IMG/VR virus record: IMGVR_UViG_3300030419_007131
Coordinates: 1 to 64,000 of that record
Origin: a virus
Reading direction: 5' to 3' (one strand)
DNA: 64,000 nt
The position numbers were made by a program, and so were the translations under genes. Position 1 is the first letter of the stretch; each line of letters opens with the position of its first letter. Shown here in pieces: positions 7,508-15,473 of this stretch. Under the pieces are notes generated by a model. It saw only the letters and a program-made list of their open reading frames with translations. It had not been told where the DNA came from and searched no databases.

Positions 7508-8539
7508 TCATAACTCCTGTATTAGTCCTGTGTTTGTCCACTCCTCTAGCCCCTCCGGTGTCCACAGAAGAGCACCATCGGGCGATACGTCAGCCAGCGA
7601 TATAATGGCCGCTGTTCCCAATGTCAGAATGGTTGATCGGATTTCGGGGTCGGTAAACGTCACGTTGGGATTCAAGCAATTAGCTTCACACAGTACATCC
7701 GTGGGACTTTCAAAATCACAATGGTCGGCACTCGTAACTTTAACAATCTGAGAGTCTCCCATCATCTGAAAGAGAGCGAGGCCATTGTTCTCCGCATTGC
7801 ATCCCGAAGGCTCTCCCATAAGGAAGAAGCCCGTAGTAACGTCAGAAGCATACTGCTGGCCGATGAAATCAGCAACTCCGGGGGCGTCCTCAGTATCCGT
7901 AGTATCCAGACCAAGTACGCCAGGAGAGTCGGCATCTTGCGAAGCAGCAATGATAGCTGCCAGGCCTCCTGCCGAGTGGCCTGCATACACCACTTCAGTG
8001 GCACCACGTGATTCTCCGAGTTCAACCATGTTCTGGCCATTCATTTCGTGGTCTACGCCCCATAAAATATTGTAATGACATAGGGTCGGAAGAAGCACTT
8101 CCACACCCCACGAAGCTAGATGGTCAGCCCATCCTGCCATGACTCCAGCACCACGGGCAAAGCCATGACCCAAGACCACAACGGGAGGGTCGGTAACCCC
8201 CTCTGGCACATAGGCGGTATACTCCATATTAGCGCAGTCACTTACGCTAGCTGTAGCTTCCTCTTCACTCACAACATGAGGGCCTCGTTGGCCGAAGTCT
8301 GTGAGCCCTACTGGCTCTTCCGGTTCCTCTGGCTCTTCGGGCTCCTCCTCAGGCTGTTCGGGGGGTTCTTCCTCCTCTACGGGTGCACTGGAGTCGTCGT
8401 CGTCTGACGGCGTTTCTTCGGTGACCTCAACCTCTTCCTCTTCTTCGGCGGGAGCTGGCCCCCCATACGTTGTAACCCGGTAACCACACCCGGTTACTGC
8501 AATTAAAGCCCCCAAAGGGACCACTAAACTAGTTTTCAT
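7508..8539 (-). CDS. Secreted lipoprotein alpha/beta-hydrolase (chlorophyllase/cutinase-like)
   Basis: 343 residues from the ATG at 8539, which has an AAGGAAA ribosome site and lies 11 bp after nrdJ. Residues 1-18 form a lipoprotein signal with lipobox ending VTGC (Cys18 lipidated). Residues 20-80 are a Glu/Pro/Asp linker including DDDDSS. The rest is an alpha/beta-hydrolase: VVVLGHGFARG (oxyanion region), GHSAGG with Ser near 186, LGLDTTD near 208 as probable acid, and ADHCDFES with His near 272. Several Cys suggest disulphides outside the cytoplasm. The fold hydrolyses esters or lipids. A phage gene for a membrane-anchored extracytoplasmic hydrolase is unusual; envelope remodelling, superinfection block or capture from the host are possible. 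The substrate cannot be told from sequence. Confidence 0.8.
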   Translation of the reverse strand: MKTSLVVPLGALIAVTGCGYRVTTYGGPAPAEEEEEVEVTEETPSDDDDSSAPVEEEEPPEQPEEEPEEPEEPEEPVGLTDFGQRGPHVVSEEEATASVSDCANMEYTAYVPEGVTDPPVVVLGHGFARGAGVMAGWADHLASWGVEVLLPTLCHYNILWGVDHEMNGQNMVELGESRGATEVVYAGHSAGGLAAIIAASQDADSPGVLGLDTTDTEDAPGVADFIGQQYASDVTTGFFLMGEPSGCNAENNGLALFQMMGDSQIVKVTSADHCDFESPTDVLCEANCLNPNVTFTDPEIRSTILTLGTAAIISLADVSPDGALLWTPEGLEEWTNTGLIQEL

Positions 8540-8550
8540 TTTTTTCCTTT

Positions 8551-10977
8551 CTATCCGCACTTGGCGAAGCCGCACACAGTGCAAGTTACACACCCTTCAA
8601 CATAAACGAGGCCTTCGACCCCACACTCAGTACAGGTTTTCTCCGTAGCCTGTTGGCCATCTGGAATATAATTTTTCAACACTCTTGCCACGCACTTGGC
8701 GAAACTAAACATGTCCGAGTCACGATCTTTTTGAAGTTGTTCCACAACATATTGTATATTTGCTCCATGACGCAACCCCAACGAGATCATCCGAGTAAAG
8801 GCGCTGTGATTGGGGTTATCAAAAGCTTTAACCAAGTCCTTTATAATGATTGTATCACCGTTGGTTCCCACTTGCAAGTCATAAATTGAATTCATAGATT
8901 TGCGTGGATGCTTCACTAAAATACCCTCAGCCTTGGCGCGGGGAATCTCAATCAAATTTGATAGACCCCCCATAACTTCATATGGCTTGCCGTCCATAAG
9001 GCCAACCATAATGACCCACCTCTCGCCTTGAATGGTGGTGTGATGAATGTTGCAAGCGAGTTCGATGGGCCGCTTGGGAGCCTTGTGTTGTGGGAAGTCT
9101 CCAGATGTGTCCCACTTATCCACCAGCACCCCTGTACGCGAACCATCCACGTAAACGGTAATGCCCTTAAGGCCCATCTTCCAGCCTTGCATGTAAAGCT
9201 CGCCCACCAGCGCGGGATCAGTACCCTTCGGCAGGTTGATGGTAGAGCTAATGCTGTGGTCAATGGACTGTTGGATTACCGACTGGAGAGCGACGCGCTT
9301 TGTCCAATCGATGCTATCAGCCTCTACAAAGAAAGCCGGTAGGGCTCCTGGATCCTTAAAGGGATGCCACTCATGCCACTGCTGGACGTTATGGTGAAAG
9401 ACTTCGTACTCTACCCAACGATCTCCGAGATCGTCCACAAAATCAGCCTCTAGCTGCTGCTCGTCGTGAGATAGCTTGCGGCGACGAGTGTAGGAGTTAC
9501 GAAATACCGGCTCAAGGCCCGAGGAAGTCTGTGACATAATAGAAACAGATCCGGTCGGCGCGTTTGTCAGAATTGAAATGTTGCGGCGTCCATGCTGGGC
9601 GATCAATTCCTTCAGTTTCTCAGGCAACCGTTGGATAAACTCGTTGTTTTCTTCGATGCTCCAGGCAAAGGCCGGAAATGGGCCACGTTCTTGAGCAAGA
9701 TAGACGCTCTCCTCGTAGGCAGCGTCCCGTAAAGTCCGATAGATTTTCTCTGTGATTACAAGGGCTTCGTCGCTATCATACGCCAGATTGAGGCACGCTA
9801 GCGCGTCGGCCAATCCGTGAGTTCCCAAACCAGTGCGGCGACCATTTGCGGCCGCATTATATAGCTTTGTCCATAGCGCCTTTTCATCATCGGAATCGGC
9901 CACACTCCGAATGTTTTCAAGCTTCTCTAGCTCCAGTTCCACCAAGTCGTCGGACAGACGCATTCCCACCGCTGCTACCTCACGCAACTTATTAAAGTCA
10001 AAGTCTGCATTTTTTTCAAAAGAATTTTTAACGAGGCTTTTTAAATTGAGCGATATTAGTCTGCATGAGTCATAGGCAGAGAGTGGGATTTCTCCGCAAG
10101 GATTCGTTGTCTTGGTTTCAAACTCTGGATACGCATGGGCTGGCAAATTCTTAGTAATATTGTCCCACATTAAAAGCCCAGGCTCTGCGGTCTTGGTGGC
10201 TGACTCAATGATAGAGTTCCATAGCTCCGTCGCATTTATCTCAGATGTATATGCAGGGGTTTCTGCCTCTACTGGGAACTGCAGCGTGAAAGCTTCTCCC
10301 TTTTCAACGGCCTCCATAAACTCATCCGTAATCTTCACGGAAACATTGGCTCCCGTAACCTTGGTGAGGTCGTGCTTCATCTTGACGAACTCAGCAATGT
10401 CAGGGTGACGGATATCCATGGAGATCATCAGCGCACCGCGTCTGCCATTCTGTCCAATCATCCTGCATACATAGGAATAGAAATCAGCAAAACTCCAAGC
10501 CCCAGTAGTAGTCCGAGCAGAGTTGTTAACGGGAGCACCCTCGGGACGCAGATCAGAAATATCAAGGCCCACGCCACAACGACGTTTAAACAAGTTAGCA
10601 AGGTCTTTGCCAGCGTCCATAATGGACGAAACACTATCTTGTGGATTGTCGACAACCACACAGTTAGATAAAGATACATTAAGATAATCATTTCCTATTC
10701 CCATCATTGGTGAGCCCTGGGGCACAACGTATTTGAAATTCTTAAGGAAGGAATAAATATCCTCCTCTGTCAAGTGATTGGACTTGCGCGTAAGAAACTT
10801 GTCTTCCATTCTCGCGAACTCTTTCGCCAAGCGCTTATGCATATCGTCGGGCGTCTTTTCGACAAAGTTACCCTTCCTGTCGCGCAAACAGTACTTGGTC
10901 ATAAAAACGTTTGTTGCTAATTCGTCACCACCAAAATATTCCAGAGTTGCCTCACGGACTTCACTTTCTTCAAACAT
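8551..10977 (-). CDS. nrdJ: Class II (adenosylcobalamin-dependent) ribonucleotide reductase
   Basis: 808 residues from the ATG at 10977, with GGAGG 7 bp ahead. It reduces ribonucleotides to deoxyribonucleotides for phage DNA. Visible motifs are SLSNCVVVD with the first redox Cys near 104, the active-site NPCGEIPL near 292, PTGSVS near 473 and the C-terminal zinc ribbon CTECG...GCVTCTVCGFAKC, typical of NrdJ, whose Cys re-reduce the active site. No NrdB-type radical subunit gene is nearby, consistent with B12 dependence. It therefore needs cobalamin from the host. It sits between the helicase and the lipoprotein hydrolase in one co-directional run; the helicase stop overlaps its start region. 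Confidence 0.95.
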   Translation of the reverse strand: MFEESEVREATLEYFGGDELATNVFMTKYCLRDRKGNFVEKTPDDMHKRLAKEFARMEDKFLTRKSNHLTEEDIYSFLKNFKYVVPQGSPMMGIGNDYLNVSLSNCVVVDNPQDSVSSIMDAGKDLANLFKRRCGVGLDISDLRPEGAPVNNSARTTTGAWSFADFYSYVCRMIGQNGRRGALMISMDIRHPDIAEFVKMKHDLTKVTGANVSVKITDEFMEAVEKGEAFTLQFPVEAETPAYTSEINATELWNSIIESATKTAEPGLLMWDNITKNLPAHAYPEFETKTTNPCGEIPLSAYDSCRLISLNLKSLVKNSFEKNADFDFNKLREVAAVGMRLSDDLVELELEKLENIRSVADSDDEKALWTKLYNAAANGRRTGLGTHGLADALACLNLAYDSDEALVITEKIYRTLRDAAYEESVYLAQERGPFPAFAWSIEENNEFIQRLPEKLKELIAQHGRRNISILTNAPTGSVSIMSQTSSGLEPVFRNSYTRRRKLSHDEQQLEADFVDDLGDRWVEYEVFHHNVQQWHEWHPFKDPGALPAFFVEADSIDWTKRVALQSVIQQSIDHSISSTINLPKGTDPALVGELYMQGWKMGLKGITVYVDGSRTGVLVDKWDTSGDFPQHKAPKRPIELACNIHHTTIQGERWVIMVGLMDGKPYEVMGGLSNLIEIPRAKAEGILVKHPRKSMNSIYDLQVGTNGDTIIIKDLVKAFDNPNHSAFTRMISLGLRHGANIQYVVEQLQKDRDSDMFSFAKCVARVLKNYIPDGQQATEKTCTECGVEGLVYVEGCVTCTVCGFAKCG

Positions 10978-10979
10978 CA

Positions 10980-12347
10980 CTAGCCTCCATTGTTTTTCTT
11001 AAACTTTTTATATTTCTCAACCAAATTTTCTTTTTGCTTCTTGGCGCTGACCTCGACAATTTCATCTTCCTCAGAAGGCTCTAATACCTTAATGCAAACA
11101 TTCGAGGTGTCCATGAACAAGGGGAAGACGAGTCCGTCGGGGCCGTTGCGGTTCTTGGCCACAAAAAGTCGCCCACCATTAGCAGTCTTGTCCTCGATTG
11201 TTCTGGAAATACTGAAAATAAAGTCGGCCACAAAGCACTTGTTAAACGCTTCCGAAATAGATTCCATCGTAATGACTTCTGCGTTTAGTCCAGACCGGTT
11301 CGTCTGAGATGCTGTCCACACGGGCGCCTCGTATTCTGCTGCGATGCCGCGCAGCTCTTCATAAATAGACTCCAGTTCGTTTCTCTTCTCTTTAAGATAA
11401 CGAACAGGGCGCAATAAATCTCCATAATCAATGATGATCATGTCCACATTAATATCGCGCATGCGAAGCTTTTCCAAGTGATTCCGTATAGTTTGGGTAC
11501 TGGCGGTCTTGGTGGGATACTCCTTGACGATCAGCTTGCCTTCAACTTCTAAAACTTCCTCATAAATCTTTTCTTTAAAAGATATGAGACTTTGCAACGG
11601 AATCTTCGTGAGACAGGAATCATACCGAGAGGCTACCACGGTGTCTTGCAATTCCAAAGTATAGTGAACCACAGTCTTTCCGGCGCGCAAGGCCTGAGTT
11701 CCCAAATGGACGAGAGCCATAGACTTCCCGGCACCAGTGGGGGCTATGACTACTCCCAACTCTTTTTGGCCTAGGCCTCCCTTGCATATGTCATCAATAA
11801 GGTCCCAGCCCGTAGTCATAGGGTTGCGAAAGCGAGGCTTAAAGCGCTCTTCAAAATCCCGCTTCCAATCGTACCCCTCTTCGTTGTCCATTCCCAGCTT
11901 AAGGGAATCATTGATCACTTGAGATATTTCATCGAACGATGACGACTGCAATAGGCCAATGGATTTCACCATGGCCGATTTTAGATTCTGCTTTTTGCAA
12001 AAATCAAGAGACGTATCTTTGATATATTCAACATCTGTCAGAGCACTGATTTGACTCCGAACATAAAACTCACGTACCTGCTTAACTGTCAATTCATTTT
12101 CGTTATCCAGCTCAGATCTCAATATCGTTTTCATGATATCGCGAGAGGGATGAACTCCATACTTTTTACGATAATCAAAAATCTTATTTAAAAAAAGCTT
12201 TAAGTAATTAAGCTCTAGAAAGTTTACATCAAGGACTTCCTCAATCTGATCTGCGAACGGGCGATCATCCAAGATCACCATGCACAACTTTTCCTGAAAT
12301 GATTTTCCATACTTGGAAAAGTTGACAGGCTCTCCGTTTAATTTCAT
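10980..12347 (-). CDS. DnaB/gp41-type replicative DNA helicase
   Basis: 455 residues from the ATG at 12347, chosen because AAGGGAA lies just upstream; an in-frame ATG at 12365 is possible. The N-terminal part is helical as in DnaB primase-interacting domains. The RecA-like motor has Walker A APTGAGKS (near 201), MIIIDYGDLL as Walker B/H2 and WTASQTNRSG as H3, then the DnaB-like FSISRTIEDK and RLFVAKNRNGPDG. The C-terminus is Lys-rich. The family unwinds DNA 5' to 3' at the fork and would work with the DnaE polymerase here. A strong sigma70-like promoter (12367-12395) lies between it and the nuclease gene. Confidence 0.92.
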   Translation of the reverse strand: MKLNGEPVNFSKYGKSFQEKLCMVILDDRPFADQIEEVLDVNFLELNYLKLFLNKIFDYRKKYGVHPSRDIMKTILRSELDNENELTVKQVREFYVRSQISALTDVEYIKDTSLDFCKKQNLKSAMVKSIGLLQSSSFDEISQVINDSLKLGMDNEEGYDWKRDFEERFKPRFRNPMTTGWDLIDDICKGGLGQKELGVVIAPTGAGKSMALVHLGTQALRAGKTVVHYTLELQDTVVASRYDSCLTKIPLQSLISFKEKIYEEVLEVEGKLIVKEYPTKTASTQTIRNHLEKLRMRDINVDMIIIDYGDLLRPVRYLKEKRNELESIYEELRGIAAEYEAPVWTASQTNRSGLNAEVITMESISEAFNKCFVADFIFSISRTIEDKTANGGRLFVAKNRNGPDGLVFPLFMDTSNVCIKVLEPSEEDEIVEVSAKKQKENLVEKYKKFKKNNGG

Positions 12348-12366
12348 AGTTTCCCTTATTGTCATT

Positions 12367-12395
12367 ATAATACTATTGTTGCAACGCTTTGTCAA
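12367..12395 (-). promoter_or_regulatory. Sigma70-like promoter for the helicase gene
   Basis: In sense: TTGACA, 17 bp, TATTAT; about 20 bp before the helicase ATG at 12347, which has its own AAGGGAA. Confidence 0.65.
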
Positions 12396-13353
12396 GCACA
12401 ATCCGATTCATTGTGGCATGCAGATCGTCCCAGTTAAACACTCCAAAACCATCCTGATTCATCATCCGAATAACCTCGGTTTTATTATAGTCATATTCAA
12501 AATTTTCCAAGGCATAGTGCACTTTATCGCGACACTGCAAAGATAGCGCAGGAGCATAAAGCTGCATCAGTTTGTAGTTCTCTATAATTACATCTCTGTG
12601 GTCCAAAACGTTCGTGAAAAACTTAGCTTTGGACTCCGTTTGCAAACAGAAATCAAAAATCTCCTGCAAAGTCACATCCTTATCTTCTCTAAGAAATTTT
12701 AAGTTTTTTGAAATACTTTTTAAGCCAGCTCGTGGGACGCCCTTAAGGTTGTCTGAGGGGTCTCCTGCGATGGCGCGTGCCATGGCGAAGTTTCGGGGAT
12801 GGATATCAAAATCCTCCACTATATTCAACTTGGTGTGCACTTTCTTTTGAATGGGTCGAAACAAAACCGTTTCATTATCGCATAGTTGGATGAAATCCTT
12901 GTCGCTAGAGACGATGACCTTCTCCCAGCCCCTGAAATGATCCAGTTGGGTGGCGTAAGCGATGACGTCGTCGGCTTCCACCTCGTCAAAACGGAGTTGA
13001 ATCACTGGCAACTCATTCAAGTATTCCATCAGACGCAATTGCTGCCACGCCATGTTGGCTTGTTGTTGTTCCTGGGTCAAGTCGGTCTGTCGATTGACGC
13101 GAATAGGCTTGCGACCTTCTTTATAGTTCTTGTTCTGCTCTCGCCTCTTGCGACTCCCACCAGGACCGTCCCAGACAATCATCACAGTGTCTGGCTTAAT
13201 GTCACGACAAAGCTTTTGCAAGATGCCCAGGAAGCCTTTTAAACCACCGATGGGCTGTCCGTGAGTAGACAGGCTTGGGTTGACGATAAACGCCCTGAAA
13301 TAGGCGTTGAGGGCGTCAACGATCATTACTCTTTTCATGCTGCTGTCCACCAT
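12373..13353 (-). CDS. 5'-3' exonuclease (Pol I N-domain / FEN family, T4 RNase H-like)
   Basis: 326 residues from the ATG at 13353, which has GGAGG 8 bp ahead; an upstream in-frame extension overlaps the repair gene and lacks support. Motifs are MIVDALNAYFRAF (metal-binding Asp), IVWDGPGGSRKRREQNKNYK, EVEADDVIAYAT, VIVSSDKDFIQL, and the helix-hairpin-helix region IAGDPSDNLKGVPRAGLKS. These proteins remove RNA primers and flaps. With the separate short family-A polymerase at 18902 this makes a split Pol I. The gene overlaps the glycosylase-like gene by 19 bp. Confidence 0.92.
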   Translation of the reverse strand: MVDSSMKRVMIVDALNAYFRAFIVNPSLSTHGQPIGGLKGFLGILQKLCRDIKPDTVMIVWDGPGGSRKRREQNKNYKEGRKPIRVNRQTDLTQEQQQANMAWQQLRLMEYLNELPVIQLRFDEVEADDVIAYATQLDHFRGWEKVIVSSDKDFIQLCDNETVLFRPIQKKVHTKLNIVEDFDIHPRNFAMARAIAGDPSDNLKGVPRAGLKSISKNLKFLREDKDVTLQEIFDFCLQTESKAKFFTNVLDHRDVIIENYKLMQLYAPALSLQCRDKVHYALENFEYDYNKTEVIRMMNQDGFGVFNWDDLHATMNRIVLDKALQQ

Positions 13354-13799
13354 TGTGGCACCTCCGACTTCCATGTAGCAAATTTTGCCTTCTCGCCATG
13401 GTAATAGGCACGATAGGCAGTCACAGCACAATCGTTTTTGTATTGTGGTGGCATCGCCTGCGCAAACGGTAGCAAGCCTGACTCTGGAAACTCTAATGAA
13501 AGACGCGAGCACCACTCAATGATGGTTTGGCTCTTGTGCGTCTTGCCATAGCGCCTAGTATACTCGGCACTCATGGCCAGGGCATGACTGATCAACCAGT
13601 CCCAGTTCTCTTGAGACTTACCTGCCCAGAGAGTGCAAGGATGCTTAGGATGGGTGCGTCGATACGGTGCATCGTACCCGTGGTTGTGCGCTACGGTGCA
13701 CAGCATCTGAGCGCTTTCTAAAATCATTTTAACAACGTGCTTGTCGCAGAGCATCTGCGCAGCAACGTCGGGTTGTTCGTGTAAAACGAATATGTTCAT
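13335..13799 (-). CDS. Pyrimidine-dimer DNA glycosylase-like phage protein
   Basis: 154 residues. The start MNIFVLHEQPDVAAQMLCDK and following HVVKMILESAQMLC, THPKHPCTLWAGKSQENW and YTRRYGKTHKS match a widespread phage family generally annotated as DenV-like pyrimidine-dimer excision proteins. T4 DenV incises UV-damaged DNA with an N-terminal catalytic Thr; here residue 2 is Asn, so activity is not certain. A textbook sigma70 promoter (13830-13858) lies upstream and should drive this gene and the nuclease behind it. Confidence 0.6.
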   Translation of the reverse strand: MNIFVLHEQPDVAAQMLCDKHVVKMILESAQMLCTVAHNHGYDAPYRRTHPKHPCTLWAGKSQENWDWLISHALAMSAEYTRRYGKTHKSQTIIEWCSRLSLEFPESGLLPFAQAMPPQYKNDCAVTAYRAYYHGEKAKFATWKSEVPQWWTAA

Positions 13800-13818
13800 G
13801 TGTATCCCCTAACGTATG

Positions 13819-13851
13819 AAGCTCCTATGAGTATACCTCACAGGAGCTTCG
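13819..13851 (-). repeat. Perfect 9-bp inverted repeat inside a promoter
   Basis: GAAGCTCCT / AGGAGCTTC around 15 bp, overlapping the spacer and -10 of the 13830-13858 promoter. It could be an operator or an RNA hairpin. Confidence 0.6.
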
Positions 13852-13858
13852 GTGTCAA
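13830..13858 (-). promoter_or_regulatory. Consensus sigma70 promoter overlapping a hairpin
   Basis: In sense: TTGACA, 17 bp, TATACT, 31 bp before the ATG at 13799. A 9-bp perfect inverted repeat (13819-13851) covers the spacer and -10. Confidence 0.75.
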
Positions 13859-13879
13859 GGGTTGTTTTCTATTCTTTAT

Positions 13880-14155
13880 CTAATACTTAGCTAACTGGGC
13901 CGCGGCATTCATTAGGCCTTTAAGTGTTGAGTAAACTTTGCCGACTTCGTCCTTCAGGGCCCCATTCTCGCCATGGTCTGTGAGTGCGTCCGAATCAAGC
14001 ATCGACCCGCGGAGTTGCTTCAGGCCGACAGCAAGTTCCTTGTAAAAAGCGCGGGTCGCTTCGTTCTCCCATTTGTGGGGCACAAATTCCTCATTAACAG
14101 CATCTTCTTGAGAAAACTTTTCCCAGTTTTCCATTATAAGCTTCATATCAGACAT
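13880..14155 (-). CDS. Small protein with shared N-terminal tag (candidate packaged head protein)
   Basis: A 91-residue protein starting MSDMKLIMENWEKFSQED, the cleanest example of the shared tag (MKLIMENWEKF). The downstream VNEEF resembles the acidic context of prohead protease sites, though it lacks a clear (I/L)-x-E. The body is helical (ATRAFYKELAVGLKQL, near 33-48; VYSTLKGLMNAAAQLAKY at the end) and has no recognised domain. AGGAGACC precedes the ATG, and a TAATAAATAG motif (14178-14187) lies about 25 bp upstream in the gap after recA, giving it its own late-type signal inside the replication region. Confidence 0.6.
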   Translation of the reverse strand: MSDMKLIMENWEKFSQEDAVNEEFVPHKWENEATRAFYKELAVGLKQLRGSMLDSDALTDHGENGALKDEVGKVYSTLKGLMNAAAQLAKY

Positions 14156-14177
14156 CGCGCAGGTCTCCTAAGACGTA

Positions 14178-14187
14178 TAATAAATAG
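14178..14187 (-). promoter_or_regulatory. TAATAAATAG motif, candidate late promoter
   Basis: In the short gap after recA, about 25 bp before the tagged gene starting at 14155. Confidence 0.5.
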
Positions 14188-14189
14188 TC

Positions 14190-15311
14190 TTATTCTTTGT
14201 CTACGTCGTAGAAATCTTCGGCGCTTCCCTCGCGGGTATCAAATTTACGAATGATCTCTTCATCCATGATCTCGAACACTCGGTTCTTGAACTTCTCGTC
14301 TTCCAGTTTGGAAACCCAATGAGCGGTCTGGAACTTCTCTTCGGTTCCGTCCTTGTGGACCAGCGCAAACCAGGCGCCTGCCTGCTTCAGGTTATCGGAT
14401 CCCTTGATGGCTTCCAGCCAACTCTCTTGGTCCTGAATACCGACCTCGTCGGTGCCCCATAGAATCTTGAACGCGCAATTACGGCCCTGTGTTCCGAAGC
14501 GAGACTTCTCAAGTTTAACCTTCACCTCCGAACCGATGCGGAAACCACTCTCATCCTCGATGAAAGCAGACTTCGCCTTCCGGCCTGTCAGCCAGATGCG
14601 CAGAGAGTATACATAGTGCATAGCCTTTCCGCCTGGAGTGATGTAGGGGGTCGTCATTGCGACGATGCGTGCGTTCGGTCCCTGGGGAATGTTGGTCTTC
14701 AACTGATTGAGAACCAGGAACGCAGACTTTGTATTCGCAATGGGGATTGTCAGCTTGGACATTCCCTTGGATAGAATGCGTGCCTTCATTGCCATGGTGG
14801 ACTGGGGGTTGAAGTCCCCCTCCACATCGGAGACGGTAGGAGTCAGAGCCAGCGAATCCCAGATGAACAGGGTTCTCTCAGCGCCACTATTTAAGACACT
14901 CTCCACTGTTTCTAGAACGTGCTCCACAGACTGTGCCTGGACGTAGATAAGATCATCTAAATTACATCCGGTGCGTTCTAGGAATCCTGGGTCAATCGCT
15001 GACTCTGAATCCATATATACCACCGTCATGCCCATTTTCTGAGCATTGGCTGCGCACTGCGCGGCCATAAAAGATTTGCCGGTTGATTCAAGACCTGCAA
15101 TCTCCGTGAACTTGCCGACTGGGATGCCAGCAAGTTGGCCGCGGCACACTATAGAATCCAACCACCGAGAACCAGTGGGGATCCATTCTTTTACTTCTGT
15201 AGGATTGGCTTCCTTCAGGTTGTGGGCGACATTAACGCCCGAAGTTTTGTTGATTAAAGTCCTCAACCCATCGATTGAAATCTTGCCTGCTTTTGATTTA
15301 CTCTTTGCCAT
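14190..15311 (-). CDS. recA: RecA/UvsX recombinase
   Basis: 373 residues. The strand-exchange ATPase has Walker A GLESTGKS (near 74), VVYMDSESAIDPGFLERTG with the catalytic Glu/Asp region, TLFIWDSLALTPT as Walker B, and the L2-like VLNQLKTNIPQGPN. The GGKAMHYVYSLRIWL segment matches RecA/UvsX. It forms filaments on ssDNA for recombination-dependent replication and repair, working with the gp32-like protein at 16718 and the SbcC-like protein at 62434. It overlaps the small membrane gene by 14 bp. A sigma70-like promoter at 15540-15568 in the Smr gene probably serves both. Confidence 0.95.
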   Translation of the reverse strand: MAKSKSKAGKISIDGLRTLINKTSGVNVAHNLKEANPTEVKEWIPTGSRWLDSIVCRGQLAGIPVGKFTEIAGLESTGKSFMAAQCAANAQKMGMTVVYMDSESAIDPGFLERTGCNLDDLIYVQAQSVEHVLETVESVLNSGAERTLFIWDSLALTPTVSDVEGDFNPQSTMAMKARILSKGMSKLTIPIANTKSAFLVLNQLKTNIPQGPNARIVAMTTPYITPGGKAMHYVYSLRIWLTGRKAKSAFIEDESGFRIGSEVKVKLEKSRFGTQGRNCAFKILWGTDEVGIQDQESWLEAIKGSDNLKQAGAWFALVHKDGTEEKFQTAHWVSKLEDEKFKNRVFEIMDEEIIRKFDTREGSAEDFYDVDKE

Positions 15312-15459
15312 TTTGTGCTCCCTCTGTTAGCTCCACCCTAAGTTCATCCATTTCTCTGCATACTCTGTCTATACACATTTGTAGGTGCGCGACGTCAGTG
15401 TACAATCGCCACATAATCCATACAGCGCTAAACCCCATTATGAAAAATAAAAACCCCAT
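15298..15459 (-). CDS. Small single-pass membrane protein
   Basis: 53 residues from the ATG at 15459, supported by AAAGGAT upstream. A transmembrane helix spans about residues 1-20 (MGFLFFIMGFSAVWIMW), followed by an amphipathic, charged tail with two Cys (LQMCIDRVCREMDELRVEL). Topology suggests an anchored cytoplasmic or periplasmic helix. No family is recognised. It overlaps the recA start by 14 bp. Confidence 0.5.
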   Translation of the reverse strand: MGFLFFIMGFSAVWIMWRLYTDVAHLQMCIDRVCREMDELRVELTEGAQNGKE

Positions 15460-15473
15460 TTGTCCAATCCTTT

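Noticed and set aside
12373-13515. Longer 380-residue form of the 5'-nuclease
   Set aside because: The extra N-terminus overlaps the conserved repair protein, is Cys-rich and unlike the family; ATG at 13353 has a proper ribosome site.
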